In this document: piece by piece, positions 10,320 to 21,400 of the stretch | Position numbering within the stretch: position 1 is the first letter of the stretch | How the letters are laid out: each line of letters opens with the position of its first letter | Origin: Amyelois transitella | Lineage: Eukaryota; Arthropoda; Insecta; Lepidoptera; Pyralidae | NCBI RefSeq assembly: GCF_032362555.1 | Contig: NC_083512.1 | Location: forward strand, 11,024,001 to 11,088,000 | DNA length: 64,000 nt | Direction of reading: 5' to 3' | Position numbers and translations under genes: made by a program | Notes under the pieces: model-generated | What the model was told of the DNA's origin: nothing | The model's database searches: none | What the model saw: only the letters and a program-made list of their open reading frames with translations

Positions 10320-13300
10320 TCATTGCATCGTGAAGTAGGTCTGGTAGGCCAGGCCGAGCGCCGTGGTGAGGAACCAGGCGCAGCAGCTCCACCACGTGCC
10401 GAACCCCAGCGCGCCGCGCAGCACGCCCGCCGGGAACACCTACACCACGGGGGCATTGGCTCATTCAACATACATACATATAATCACGTCTAGGTAGAGA
10501 GAGACAACAGTATTTAAAAGACTGATAGGCCATTTTCTGCTGTTTGGCTTAATGATAGAATTGAGATTCAAATAGTGACAGGTTTCTATCCTATCGCCTA
10601 AAAGAAGAATCCCAAGTTTATAAGCCTATCCCTTAGTCGCCTTTTACGACATTCGTGGGAAAGAGATGGAGTGGTACCATTCTTTCTCTTAATACTATAT
10701 TTGTACTTATATTGTGAAACTATATACATATAATTCATTCCTACAATTAACAGTAACACCACAAGACCACATAAGGAGCCCACATGACAATTGTCAAATC
10801 TCTTGACCTAGTGGTTTTGGGCTGTGCCTCACGCTTCTTTCCCAGAAGGGTAGGCAGAGACTACATCTTTCTACTTGCCTCGATCCCTGTATTCCTTCTT
10901 TAGTTTGATCTTCTTCCATCTATAAAACAAATTTTTCACAGATGAAAAAAAACACAATTACCATTTTCAAATTTTCCCAAGCCAATTGATATTGCTCTGT
11001 GCCATCTTCTGCTATCGAGGATACCGGCGCAGACGCAGCACTGCACGTCTCCTGAAATCAAATATTGAGTAAGCCATATAAATCTAATCATAAAAATCAC
11101 TTTTGACCTTCGTGACTCTTGTTAACAGTACTGACGGCCTCTGTGCTGCAGCGGTAGTACGCTTGTCTGTGACACCGGAGGTCCCGGGTTCGAATCCCGG
11201 CCAGGGCATGATGAGAAAATAACTTTTTCTGATTGACCTGGGTCTTGGATGTTTATCTATATAAGTATTTATTACCAAATATAGTAGCGTTGAGTTAGTA
11301 ACTCAATTTTTGTAATTTGTCCCGTATATATTTATTAAGACCTTGTACAATGTTTGCTTTTCCCTTTCCGCCCTTAGCTTAGGAATTATTATCAACTTCG
11401 ACGTAAAACCAAAACAAATTCCTACGTTATTCGAAAATGCATCTTAAAATATTACAATAAAGCACACAATCATCAAATATAAAACACTGAGTTCAAAATC
11501 AATATCCATTTTTAAATTTGAAACTTCAAAAATGGCTGATAAAAAAAAACTTTTTTTTTTAAAGTTGATCTAAGATTATCCACGGATTTTTGGTGACAAA
11601 CATTGAAATAAATTTACCTGCGTCTCAAAGAACAGTGCTGACCAGGTATACCCTCCTAAGGTTTTGTACATCACGGCTAGATACAGACATATTACCACTG
11701 GACAAATGTACTGTAGAGCCACCACGCATAGGTAGTAAAATACTGAGGCTACCTGAAATATTGAGAGGAATCTATCATTATAATAAATCATACATACATA
11801 TGGTCATTTACAAGACTGTTGGCTCTGTCTACCCCGCAAGGGATATAGACGTGATTATATGTATGTATGTACATATGGTCACGTCTATATCCCTTGCGGG
11901 GTAGACAGAGCCAACAGTCTTGAGAAGACTGAATGGCCACGTTCAGCTACATGATGGGCTAGCACAGGTTGCTAGCCCATCGCCTAAAAAGAGAATCCCA
12001 AGTTTATAACCCTATCCCTTAGTCGCCTTTTAAGACATCCATGGGAAAGAGATGGAGTGGTCCTATTCTTTTTTCATTGGTGCCGGGAACCACACGGCAA
12101 TTATAAATATAAAAAAGTAAATCATTATATTATTAATTCAAGCTTGCATGAGGAGAGTTATGAATGTGGATGAAGCGAAGGAAGTATGCAGATCGTGGCA
12201 AGTGGAAAGATGTAGTCTCTGCCTCTGGGAAAAAGGCGTGATTTTATGTATGTATGTATCTATCATTATTACTTTTCACACTAGGTAAAAAGCGACTGTA
12301 GAAAGATATGACAATTATTAAGTGATATGAAGTCCTACTCCTCAGTCGTTCACTCTTCACAGAGTGGTCGTGGTTTTATGATGATGCGTCTTCTTTGGAT
12401 AATGCAATACAGCCCCAGAGATGCGCCTCCATTTGTTGCGGTCTTCATCGTTACGGGAACATTGGCGACGGCCTCTGTGGCGCAGCGGTAGTACGCTTGT
12501 CTGTGACACCGGGGGTCCCGGGTTCGAATCCCGGCCAGGGCATGATGAGAAACGAACTTTTTCTAATTGGCCTGGGTTTTGGATGTTTATCTATATAAGT
12601 ATTTATTTTAAAATATAGTATCGTTGAGTTAGTATCTCGTAACACAAGTCTCGAACTTACTTCGAGGCTAACTCAATCTGTGTAATTTGTCCCGTATATA
12701 TTTATTTATTTATTTATTATTGGACTATAGATGCTGATATGAAGTACCTATTCCATAATAACGAATAAATTTTTTTAATTTCGATTTTATTTTTTAATTA
12801 AATTTTTAATTTCTTTTTAATTTTCAGTTAACTTACCTTCTTCTGCAAATCGATATTAGTTATCCTGCCAGCCTCTTTCTTCTGCACATCCAACCTTCTC
12901 TGCGCCATGTCGAGGTAGGCCTGCAGTTGTTTGGGCATCAGATACAACCTCAGTACCGCTGTTAGAACCACCAATACTATGCGTAGTGTGTCGAACGCTT
13001 CAGGCCTCATTCTGTAAGCAATGTTCAGTTCATTCATTCATTCATTCATATAATCACTTTTACTGAAAAACGACCTACAAACAAGGAGTACTTACAGAAA
13101 TTTCCAAATTATAAATTCAACTCAAATAAACACTAAAATTACTGAACCGTTTTTGATGATATTTGACAAAGAGACGGACCGAAACGATAAAAATGTAAAG
13201 GTCATTCGAGGTGACTTCTTTATTCTGATATACCTAATTGTTTTTAGAGTTAGTTTTCCGAGTTTGTCATAACGCTTTCATTTTCGCGACCGATGTCGCG

Positions 13301-16300
13301 TGTAATAACTAGTCTACCAATCAACTTCGGGCCAGAATGCTTTCGAACCGCTGGTCGGATATTAATTAAATTTAAACGGTACATATGTACAAGGGGGATC
13401 TTTCAACAAAATTTATAAGTTCTTGAGACAACGAAATCACAAATTGAGTTTGAAAATTGTAATTGAGATATTGACAAAAGTGCCCAGCTAGGTCCTAATT
13501 CACCGCGAACAACTTACATACATACAATCACGTGTCCATCCCTTGTGGGATAGACAGAGTCTACAATTTTGAAAAGACTAATAACCCCGCGTTCAGCTGT
13601 TTGGCTCAACGATAGAATTAAGATTTAAATAGGGAATAGGTTTCCTTAAAGAAAAATTCCAAGTTAAAATATAAGGCTATCGAACAATTTATAATTTTAA
13701 AATGTAACTCACAGAGGCTTCTCCATGCCACTGAAGACCCTCACAGTGAGGTAATGCCTCGTTATAGGTCGTATCCAAAGTAGCGCCAACACGAATGGCA
13801 TTGCGAAGTTCACGTTTAGAAGTAGCGCTTTTAATTTGTTGTCGCCGTAGTATCTGTGAAATGACAGAAGAATAAATTTAATTTAATTAAAAAAAAATAC
13901 CATTCGATTTTCAAAAACATGCTGAGAAAAGATTCACGGATTGTTTTTATTAAAAAAAAATGAAACTCAATCTAACGGTAGTAAGTATGTAATTATTAAG
14001 AAATTCGTCGCGTTGGGGATAATTTCAAATTAACTACTTTTTTTATAAGTATCTACGTGTATAGGTAGGTACTGTATAAGTAATACATAATATACCTTAA
14101 TATTATTCTGTAAATTCTTGTCGAAACTTTTGTAGTCATTCAATTATAAAGCAAAACAGCTGAACGTGGCCTTTTGATCTTTTCGAGAATGTTGGCTTTG
14201 TCTACCCCGCTAGGGATAAAAGGTCTATATTCCTAGCGGGGTAGACAGAGCCAATATATTATAGACGTGATTAATGATTTTGTGTATGTATGTACGTTTG
14301 TCACGTCAAACTTATAACACCCCGCTTTTTCCGTCGTGGGTTAAAACGTACATACATCACAGTATAATTTTTGTTTTATATACATGAGATATCTGTAACC
14401 ACCTCGAGGATTTGAAGGCTACGGCGAAGTAGACTCACCTCAAAGAATCCCAATGCATTCTAGCAACTCGTAAACCAGGAAAAGTGAAAAGCGTGCCGAT
14501 GACAGCGGCCCAGAATGCAAACATCAGCTTCATTATCAATTTGGATGCTGGTCCCCTGAAAAAAATGTCAAGTTAAATTAAAATGCCGTCTGGAAACACA
14601 CGAATATGAATAGAAAACAGTAAAGGAACACTCCATCTCTTTCCTATGAACACTCCATGTCTTTCCGATGGATGTTGTGAACGGCGACTAAGGGATAGGC
14701 TTTTAAACTTGGGAATCCTCTCTTAGGCGATGAGCTGTCATACCTGTCAATATTTGAGTCACAGTTTTAAGTCAAACAGCTGAACGCGGCCTATCAGTCT
14801 TTTTAAGATTGTTGGCTCTGTCTACCCCGCGAGGGATATAGACGCGATTAGATTGATCAATGGACATTTCCGTCACTTAGAAGAGCAGTATTGTTAACTT
14901 TTCTTCTAAGTCTTTCAGTATACCAGTTTCCTGTCAGTCATCTTAAGCTTATACAAGCAACAAATTAAAAATAAATTCCACTCACACAGAGGACAGTCCC
15001 TGATTTTCTAGAAACTTCGAAGCGTTCTCATTGAAGATGTCGTACGCGGGATCCACTCCCACTTCTAAATTCGACTCGTCCACTATCAGTACCATCATGG
15101 CGACCAGCAGGAATATACAGAACGCCACGATGCAGGTGGAACGCTCACCGATTGACTCCTCGCTTGTGAAGTACTGCTTTGTTAGCGATAACAGGATTTT
15201 ACTGGGCTTGAGTTATGGATAATTTCAGTAAACGCTTGTTTCCTATTAAACTATTGTAAAAAAAGAAAAAAAAACTTGGGATTCTTTTTTAAGCGATGGC
15301 TAACCCATCGCCAACCTATCAATATTTGAATCTCAATTCTATCATTAAGCAAAATAGCTGAATGTTGCCATTAAGTCTTTTCAAGACTATCGGCTCTGTC
15401 TACCCTGCAAGGGATATAGACGGGACCAGGTAAAATCAGGTAGGTGACATAATCATGCCTCTATCTCAAAGGGATAGGAAATAAATATACTGGGAGTATA
15501 AGTATGTAGGTACATTTTTTTTCTTAATCCACATCCTTAACTCTTTAAATACTAGTTCGTCGGTTTCTGGTAACCTTAACCTGACCTTTCGCCAGAATGT
15601 CTCTGATTGACTCAAATACAATTTTTTCTTTAACTTCAGCATTTCTTATAATATGTAATACTCAAGACAAGCTTTTTATTCAGTTCAAGTCATATCTACT
15701 GCGTAGAAGGTTGTCTTTCATTAACTATTATTATTATGGCTATGAGTTTATTTTTGTAAGAGATTTCAATGTGGTTGACCTGCCTTAGCAAGATGAGGCC
15801 TAAGGTCATTATAGTGCCTATTCACTCTAGCCTTGAAAATCTTCTAAACAAGTACAAATACACATATAAAGTAAAAACAGAATTGCGGAATTACCGCCAT
15901 CATGGATATTCTCCTAAATCCAATTACTCTTTTTTAATTTGTCATATTTCATTTTATGTGCAACAAAAAGTTTACAAACAAAAAAACAATGTCCATCAAA
16001 CTTAGCAAAGAACCAATCTTGAAAAGCAAGGCATTCAATTAAACAAAATTGGCAAATTTTACTGATACAGAAAAAATTCAAAACTTATAACACTCGTCCC
16101 TCTTAGTTTGGGGGTTAAAAAGGATACAGTGAAAATAAAACAACCAGGAAACACCACACCATACTCAAATTGAACTCGTCCTTCAGTGGGAATATTGATG
16201 TGTACACCTTAAACATAATAATAATAGTGATTAAAAATAATATAACAGCTCTTTATAAGGCCTTATTCTTTTTAAAATTGAAACACTGTTTACTACTGCT

Positions 16301-17073
16301 TCTAATTGTCAGTAAAGATGAAAGAATAACAATTTTATTAGAATAACTATGTGTTACTGTGTAAATTTCTATGCAATAAAGATATTACAAACAAACAAAT
16401 TTTGTTTGTTTGTTTATAAACTCTTTATTGCACATAAAAATAAATAAAACAAATTACAAAACAATAATTACAAATTTTCTTCAATAATTAAGACAATTAT
16501 CCAAACTTACAATAGAGAGTATAAATAAAAATAAAATTAATATTAATATTATAAATAAAATTAATTAATAAATAAAATTTATCTCTATCATAATTCTATC
16601 TTTTATTACTATCATATTCAAAATACTTACCTCTGACATAATATACACAATACTTGTGTATAAAGAGAAGTCTACTATCCACAGATACTCGGTATAAAAC
16701 CTTAAATGTACTACATCAAGAGGTGTCACTGGGGCAGTCTCAAGCTGAATATCCAAGCTTCTGGGCACATGAAACGTCTCAGGTTTCCCATTAGCTTCAC
16801 TTTTACCCCCCTTTTTACCTTTCAACTTGTCTTTTGGCACTCCTGCCAAAGCTTTCAGCTCATGGTTATCAGGATACAAGTAACGATATAAACCTTGCGA
16901 ACATAATAACCATCTCGCGAATGAATAGCTCCCTAGTTTTTGTATTACGGACACCATTATCAGGGTTATTACAAGTTGGGCTCCAAGTAAGGCCTGCGAA
17001 ATTAATTTTGATATAAGAAATAAATTCAGGTTTTTTTTACTTTCAGTCTTTGAAAACTAAATATACACACCAT
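10320..17073 (-). CDS. TMEM161-family transmembrane protein
   Basis: Multi-pass membrane protein of the TMEM161A/B family, whose molecular function is poorly defined. Ten coding exons on the minus strand: 17073-17071 (ATG only), 16993-16631, 16207-16128, 15201-14986, 14555-14439, 13853-13713, 13011-12837, 11752-11618, 11051-10962, 10439-10320. All junctions have GT/AG and matching phase; they sum to 1440 bases, about 479 aa against about 480-490 in the family. Diagnostic stretches: ALLGAQLVITLIMVSVIQKL at the N-terminus, SFARWLLC, EAFDTLR, QLQAYLDMAQRR, KEAGRI, VFYYLCVVALQYICPVV, VMYKTLGGYTW, and a C-terminal VLRGALGFGTWW segment. About eight hydrophobic spans are visible. It is divergent from the V-ATPase gene, with 1.4 kb between start codons. 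Confidence 0.92.
10474..10690 (-). repeat. Family A retroposon copy
   Basis: Reverse-orientation copy from the TATG-like tail (ATACATACATATAATCACG) to the CGACATTCGTGGGAAAGAGATGG block, lying in TMEM161 intron 9 just upstream of the last exon. Confidence 0.7.
10805..10915 (-). repeat. LINE 3' end fragment (family B)
   Basis: Matches in reverse the end of the resident LINE: CACGCTTCTTTCCCAGAAGG, GTAGGCAGAGACTACATCTTTC and the CTTGCC...TCC block. It lies in TMEM161 intron 9. Confidence 0.55.
11136..11340 (+). repeat. tRNA-headed SINE (family D)
   Basis: Starts GACGGCCTCTGTGCTGCAGC, has the B box GGTTCGAATCC at about 11188-11198 and ends in CCCGTATATATTTATTA. It is shorter than the 12467 copy through loss of the CTCGAACTTACTTCGAGG segment. 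Confidence 0.75.
11808..11867 (+). repeat. Family A retroposon 3' end, plus-strand arm
   Basis: Only the last ~60 bases of family A, starting at CAAGACTGTTGGC and ending in TATGTATGTATG. It faces the next copy tail to tail, forming a 44-base perfect inverted repeat (11811-11854 with 11879-11922). Confidence 0.7.
11868..12105 (-). repeat. Family A retroposon, near full length
   Basis: Reverse copy from the TATGGTCACGTCTATATCCC tail to the GGTGCCGGGAACCACACGGC head, which defines the approximate 240-base unit. It lies in TMEM161 intron 7. Confidence 0.8.
12147..12260 (+). repeat. LINE 3' end fragment (family B)
   Basis: Encodes the RT C-terminus remnant [13 protein letters not shown] and then ends GGCGTGATTTTATGTATG, with the short TATG-repeat tail seen in all family B copies. 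Confidence 0.65.
12467..12719 (+). repeat. tRNA-headed SINE (family D), full length
   Basis: Best copy: head GACGGCCTCTGTGGCGCAGC with A box TGGCGCAGCGG, B box GGTTCGAATCC, body ending TCTGTGTAATTTGTCCCG, and a TTTA-repeat tail. About 253 bases. Confidence 0.85.
13515..13680 (-). repeat. Family A retroposon, truncated
   Basis: Reverse copy with ACATACAATCACGTGTCCAT tail, GTTCAGCTGTTTGGCTCAA and a degenerate head. Lies in TMEM161 intron 6. Confidence 0.6.
14145..14295. repeat. Two family A 3' ends in inverted array
   Basis: CAGCTGAACGTGGCC...TCTACCCCGCTAGGGA runs on the plus strand and is met by TTCCTAGCGGGGTAGACAGA in the opposite sense, giving a hairpin-capable inverted repeat around 14205-14255, followed by a TATGTATGTATG-like tail. 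Lies in TMEM161 intron 5. Confidence 0.6.
14620..14850 (+). repeat. Family A retroposon
   Basis: Forward copy with a small internal duplication of the ACTCCATCTCTTTCC segment at its head and the GATATAGACGCGATT end. Lies in TMEM161 intron 4. Confidence 0.65.
15271..15425 (+). repeat. Family A retroposon, 5' truncated
   Basis: Starts at ACTTGGGATTCTTTTTTA and ends GGGATATAGACG, so only the 3' 60 per cent is present. Lies in TMEM161 intron 3. Confidence 0.65.
15560..15625 (-). repeat. LINE RT C-terminal fragment (family B)
   Basis: On the minus strand the sequence matches the block that encodes [15 protein letters not shown] in the better copy at 45498-45728. Only ~65 bases remain. Confidence 0.4.
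15775..15905 (+). repeat. Dispersed repeat shared with ~57302-57440
   Basis: GCCTTAGCAAGATGAGGCCTAAGG followed by CTAGCCTTGAAAATC and a TACCGCCAT block resembles 57312-57440. Family not recognised. Confidence 0.35.
16355..16450. repeat. Tail-to-tail retroelement ends (CAATAAAGATATT family)
   Basis: GCAATAAAGATATTACAAAC on the plus strand is followed by a near reverse complement ending CTCTTTATTGCAC. A single forward copy of the same end occurs at about 4255-4312. This looks like two AAAC-tailed retroposon 3' ends meeting head-on in TMEM161 intron 2. Confidence 0.5.
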
Positions 17074-17519
17074 TTTGTTCCTTTTTTCATTCAGGGAATA
17101 GTCAATTCATATTCTAATAATAAATATTTTTATTACAAAAAAGCAATGCATAACCTCAATTTACTCTCCCACGCATTTTAATTCAAACAATTAAAAATAG
17201 TGGTCTCAGTAACTAAGAAAAGGATAGCACTAGCTAGAACCGATGCTTCCGAAAGAGAAAGACTAATCGAACTGTCATTAAATCCCTTCGATGTAAATCG
17301 CTGGCATAATACGATACGACTGCATCAAAAAACTGGATACGACAAAAAGTAAAAGTATGTAAATACTATTAAGACGTAAAGACATGACAACGCATGACAA
17401 TGGCAAAAACAGAATTTGGAAGTCAGCATGATCCTGAAGCCAGCACAATTTCTTTGGCAAAAAAAATACTTTTTTGTTTCCAACATAGATTAATAATAAT
17501 AAGTAGTAGTCAACCAAAT

Positions 17520-17650
17520 AAAATCACACCTCTTTCCTAGTGGGGTAGGCAGATAAATAATATTTCTACTTGCCGCGATACTTCCATACTTCTTTTGCTT
17601 CATGTACATTCATGACTCTCTTCTTGTGACCTCCTCTTAGGGCTTAGGGT
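17520..17650 (-). repeat. LINE 3' end fragment (family B)
   Basis: Reverse match with AATCACACCTCTTTCC, GGGGTAGGCAGA, CTTCTTTTGCTTCATGTACA and TTCATGACTCTCTTC, equivalent to the [10 protein letters not shown] coding block. Lies upstream of the TMEM161 start. Confidence 0.6.
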
Positions 17651-18045
17651 ACACGTGGCATTTCGGCACCGATCAAATTAAGGTACGTACGATAAGCCAT
17701 CTCTTTCAAGTGTTTCCATTAACATTCTTCTGATAAACTAACTGCTTTTATTTATTCTTTCTATATGGCCTTTTTAACCGACTTCAAAAAAGAAGGAGGT
17801 CTTCAATTCAACTGTATATTTTTTAATTCAAACAATTGCCATCACATCATTACATTACGCTGAACTATCCTATCACTCAATTTTTCATCAATTATACTCC
17901 ATATCGCTCTCATTGCCATTATGTTAATTTTTTACATGCCTTTTATGCCACACTCCACTTGCCATTAGAATATAATTTAACAGAAAAGATTTATTTTCAA
18001 AATAACAAATTACAAATTACAAAATATGGATAAAATCTTTCCAGG

Positions 18046-18150
18046 TTCAGGCTGTAAGGCTCTGGAATGCTCTTCCTGAAATGATTAGGAGAGCTCCTAG
18101 TCGCTCGGCGTTCAAACATGCAGTGAATGGTTCTTCAATCGGATAATGCA
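18046..18150 (+). repeat. LINE reverse transcriptase C-terminal remnant
   Basis: One frame reads AVRLWNALPEMIRRAPSRSA then FKHAVNGSSIG, the LWN-LP-IR-S-FK pattern common near the C-terminus of Jockey/CR1-like LINE polyproteins. It runs into the hairpin at 18122-18182. Confidence 0.6.
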
Positions 18151-18182
18151 CATAGCATTATCCGATTGAAGAACCATTCACT
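18122..18182. repeat. Perfect 28-bp inverted repeat, 5-base loop
   Basis: Left arm 18122-18149 and right arm 18155-18182 are exact reverse complements around the loop ACATA. The left arm is the end of the LINE remnant, so the right arm looks like an inverted copy of it. Confidence 0.85.
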
Positions 18183-18486
18183 AAATAAAGTGGTATAATA
18201 AAGTATGTTAGGTTGTTGGTAACATTATTCCATTGACAGTTTGATGTACTTACGTCGTCGAGTCGCATCGATCGACCAATGAATGAATTCCTACGCGAGC
18301 GGCGAGGTGACGTGCGCAGGACGAGACGGTGTTTTTAGGAAATCGTTTCTTATCAATATCGATTTACTCATTAATTTTATTTTAATCCGTCGCTGACATT
18401 GTCTGCTTGCAGACAAATGCGACGAAATATTTTTAGATAATAAGTACAGTGTTTAACGTGTGTGTGGTGAAAGAAAAACGTGCAAA

Positions 18487-21400
18487 ATGGGGTCTTTATT
18501 CAGAAGTGAAGAAATGACATTATGCCAGCTTTTTTTACAAAGTGAGGCAGCGTATGCCTGCGTTTCTGAGCTTGGAGAACTGGGACTTGTGCAGTTTCGT
18601 GATGTGAGTATTTTCTATAAATTATGCAAACGGAGTCAGTGGAGCTTTCTCATTTCGCCAAGAACATTTCCAATTTGAATTGGAAATGGAATATCTATGA
18701 CCCAGTTTGGTATGTGATTGTATCGTACGCCCTCTCTATGGTACATATAGTCATGTCTTTATCCCTTGCGGGGTAGACAGAGACACCAGTCTTGAAAAGA
18801 ATGAAAGGCAACATTCAGCTGTAAGGCTTTATGATGGAATTGAGATTCAAATAGTGGCAGATTGCTAGCCGATCGCCTGCAAGAGAAATACCAAGTTTAT
18901 CCCTTAAGCCTATCCCTTAGTCGCCTTTTACGATATCTATGGGAAAGATATGGAGTGGTTTCTTCGTCTAAAGTGCTGGAAACCACATGGTATGCTATAA
19001 AGTAGGTAATCACTATTCTTTCTTCTAGTTTTTCTAAAAGTTTCTAAAAGTCATCAATTGTATAAAATTAAACATGAATAATCTTCAACATTCATTATGT
19101 ATTTACATAATATGTTATTGAGAAAATCATTGGATGTTAATTATTCACACTTATGTTGTTTATTTTATTTTTATGTAGGTATTTATTATTTTTATATTTG
19201 AGTTTGTATCCAGCAACAATACTATAAATTAAAACCTAAAAGCATCTGACAACAACTTCTACAAACCTTAAATTCCTTCTGTTGTCATTGAGGAGGTGTT
19301 TCTTCTGTTGGTATCTTGATGGTCTCTTCCTCCCGGCTTTAGTCCCGGTTGCATCTTCACCACTCTGGAAAGGAGCACTGGGTATGCCATTGACCATGGA
19401 TCCTGGATTGGGTGAGTCAGGTTTTTACACAAAGCGAATCCCATCTGACCTCCGCAATCTTTGCAGGTAAACTTAACATGTATTGGATCCATAGTATGCA
19501 TGATAATAACATCAAGAAGCTCCCATTCAACTCCATTTTTTTTATTCCTTAATTATACATTGATGATGTAATGACAAAAGTGGGATTTAAACCTGGGTCA
19601 TGTTGACGATTTACTTATAAATTTTTAAGTCATGTGATTATTAAAATTTGATAATTTAATCTTTTATTGATTTGGCAGGGTGAATTATCAGATAAAGTAT
19701 CGGTTTAATTATATAAAGTGATAATTTGATAGATATATGTATGTGTACATTAAGTGAATATGAAATACTAATTGAAAGTTCACTTATTTATCTAATCCAT
19801 ATCATGCAGAAAATGTGATTTTAAAAAATTACTGTTTGTCTGTATGTATGTTTGAACTTGCAAAACACGAAAAGTTTTTTCTTCTTCTTTATAATGGAAA
19901 TTGGAATTTTCGTTAATCCTTTTTTTGGGATGCCTTAAAATTCCGAAGGACACAAACATGCAATTTTCTGCTTTCTAAGACCAGTGTACTTCAGACATAT
20001 GTTGTGTGTCAAACAGAGAGTGCTGTGTGGTTCCTGGATTCAACAGAAAAAAAGAATAGGACTACTCCCTCTTCGCACTTCATGTCTATATAACTTTTGG
20101 GGTAGACAGAGCCAACGGTCTTGAAAATACTGATAGGAATATTCAACTGGCTTAATGATAGAATTAAGATTTAAATAGTGACTGGTTGCTAAGCCCATCA
20201 TCTAAAAGGAGATTTCCACGTTTATAAGCCTAACTCTCAGTCGTCTTTTACGACATCCACGGGAAAGAGATGGAGTATTCCTATTCTTTTTTGTATGTGT
20301 GCGGAAACCACACGGCACGCACACACCCTAGATGCAACTAGGACCAATACTACCATAATAATTATATACTGGGAAATGATAATTAAGATTAGTTTTTTTT
20401 CTACAGCTAAACCCTGACGTCAATGCGTTCCAACGCAAGTTCGTCAATGAGGTCCGCCGCTGTGATGAGATGGAGCGGAAGCTGCGGTACCTGGAGAAGG
20501 AAATCAGGAAAGACGGCATCCCCATGCTCGAGATCCCAGGGGAATGTCCCGAGGCGCCGCAACCCAGGGAAATGATCGATCTTGAGGTAATTTACTTTAG
20601 GTAGTATTATTTTACTTTTATTTAAAACAGTTATTTAATGGGGTCTGATGATAAGGAGTTAAAATCTTAATCATGAGATCAATATGAATGATTTCTACAT
20701 GCTTGAGATCTCAGGGGAATGTCCCGACGCGCTAAAATCTAGGGAGGCGATCGATCTTGCGGTATTTCCCTAGTTAATAATTTTAAAGTTCTTTAATTAG
20801 GTCTGCTGAAAAGATAGGAATAATCAAAAATTTGTAGTATTAGGTCAAAATGCAATGGCATCCAGTTGGTGTGAAGCCCAGGGGAATATTCCGTGGCTCG
20901 AGAAGTGATTGACTTTGAGGTACCTTCCGTATTGGTTCTCAAATGACGATAGTTAAAAATGGGTCAGGAAGTATCCAAACTTATAACATTCACATGCGGA
21001 TGATCCCAGGGGAATCTTCCGAGACCGGCCTTTCTTTGTCCTTACCGTTTCACACTGTTAACTCACTAGCCACTTTTTTCATTCATACTCTCCTCTACAA
21101 TGCTGCAATGCTGCTGTTAAGTTTGTTCCGCCGCTTCTTCTACACATGCGCTTTGGAAGCGGTGGTAGATATAATTAGATTTAAGTTATGTAACGTTAAT
21201 AAGTGAAACCTTGTATCCAAGTTTGAAAATAAATCTATTCTATTCTACGCTGTCTATCCAACTCTTTTTTGGGCTTCCCCCATTTCTTAAACCTTCTGAT
21301 AAGAGAGAAGAACCTTCCAAAGAACCGCACTGCAGATATATAAATCTTGAGGTAATAACGAAGTTATGTCGCAATGGTGCTATAGGTTATATTTTATAAA

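Larger units (their letters stand above)
17651..18486. promoter_or_regulatory. Divergent intergenic region and V-ATPase a-subunit promoter side
   Basis: Between the TMEM161 start (17073) and the V-ATPase start (18487). The proximal 200 bases (about 18290-18486) are GC-richer, with GGTGACGTGCGC and CGATCG-type motifs and no obvious TATA box, typical of a housekeeping promoter. A LINE fragment and a 28-base perfect hairpin sit at 18046-18182. Promoter assignment is inferred from position. Confidence 0.4.

Noticed and set aside
11590-11904. 104-aa plus-strand ORF
   Set aside because: Antisense of TMEM161 exon 8 running into family A copies.
12467-12540. Possible tRNA gene (A box and B box present)
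   Set aside because: The head recurs at six places followed by the same non-tRNA body and AT-rich tail, so it is the 5' part of a SINE. The anticodon and acceptor stems do not fold cleanly.
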